Shown piece after piece: positions 63,857 to 64,000 of a stretch of DNA of 64,000 nucleotides; position 1 is the first letter of the stretch; each line of letters begins with the position of its first letter. The position numbers and the translations under genes were made by a program. Origin of the DNA: Lentisphaerae bacterium WC36 (GTDB taxonomy: Bacteria; Verrucomicrobiota; Lentisphaeria; Victivallales; SZUA-371); NCBI GenBank assembly GCA_020683205.1, contig CP085689.1, positions 434,001-498,000 of the forward strand, given 5' to 3'. The notes beneath the pieces are model-generated. The model saw only the letters and a list, made by a program, of their open reading frames with translations, had not been told where the DNA came from and searched no databases.

Positions 63857-64000
63857 ATGAAAAAAATATTTATTACATTATTTTATTTATTAATTTTAAG
63901 CTATGTGAATTTAAATGCTAAAAGTAATGATAAATTTATTTTTAATTTAGAATACATCTTGATGAAAGGAAGTTATAAAAATCATTCTCTCAAAAAAATA
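63857..64000 (+). CDS. Secreted immunity candidate for B11 (3' partial)
   Basis: Starts 14 bases after the B11 tip with AAGG upstream. The 48 visible residues hold a signal peptide (MKKIFITLFYLLILSYVNLN, then A) and a short mature start. The gene runs past the window edge. Confidence 0.6.
   Translation, partial: MKKIFITLFYLLILSYVNLNAKSNDKFIFNLEYILMKGSYKNHSLKKI

Overview
The window is very AT-rich chromosomal DNA from a diderm bacterium. It combines a complete type II secretion operon, lipoproteins with lipoboxes, DUF1573 and FN3-like secreted proteins, and pseudopilins with Asn, Ser or Lys instead of Gly before the cleavage site. Together these point to the PVC superphylum, most plausibly Lentisphaerota or a relative; this is inference, since no rRNA or ribosomal gene is present. 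TGA is used as a normal stop.

Region A (1-13,741) is the 3' end of a full-length Rhs/YD-repeat gene followed by eight displaced Rhs core plus C-terminal-tip (CT) cassettes, each paired with a probable immunity gene, ending in decayed debris. Nearly all tips are hydrophobic and glycine-rich, and most partners are small membrane proteins. Every cassette boundary carries the same short repeat, often with an 8-bp-stem hairpin. A 2,771-bp two-cassette unit is tandemly duplicated.

Region B (13,842-24,712) is a secreted coiled-coil protein and a tight type II secretion operon in the order L, M, C, D, E, F, G, H, I, J, K. The prepilin peptidase and GspN are not in it.

Region C (25,854-45,826) is an integrated element of about 20 kb bounded by 20-bp direct repeats, the left one inside a tRNA 3'-end-like remnant. 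It encodes a tyrosine integrase, a primase-helicase, an AlpA-like regulator, an inovirus Gp2/YagK-like replication protein and a PIF1-like helicase. Its cargo is mostly secreted proteins on the minus strand: a DUF1573 protein, an FN3-like protein, a large frameshifted Cys-rich protein, three paralogous lipoproteins, and a protein with a parvovirus-type phospholipase A2 signature. Minus-strand integrase fossils lie just outside the left end and just inside the right end, so this looks like a repeated integration site.

Region D (46,151-64,000) holds a membrane protein and a lipoprotein, then a second Rhs array of at least eleven cassettes with a different core. CTs include a metzincin-type metalloprotease and a JAMM/DUF4329-like domain; partners range over membrane, lipoprotein, secreted and cytosolic types. 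Cores are cut at variable points and several carry frameshifts or a stop, while the tips and partners stay open. The array runs off the right edge.
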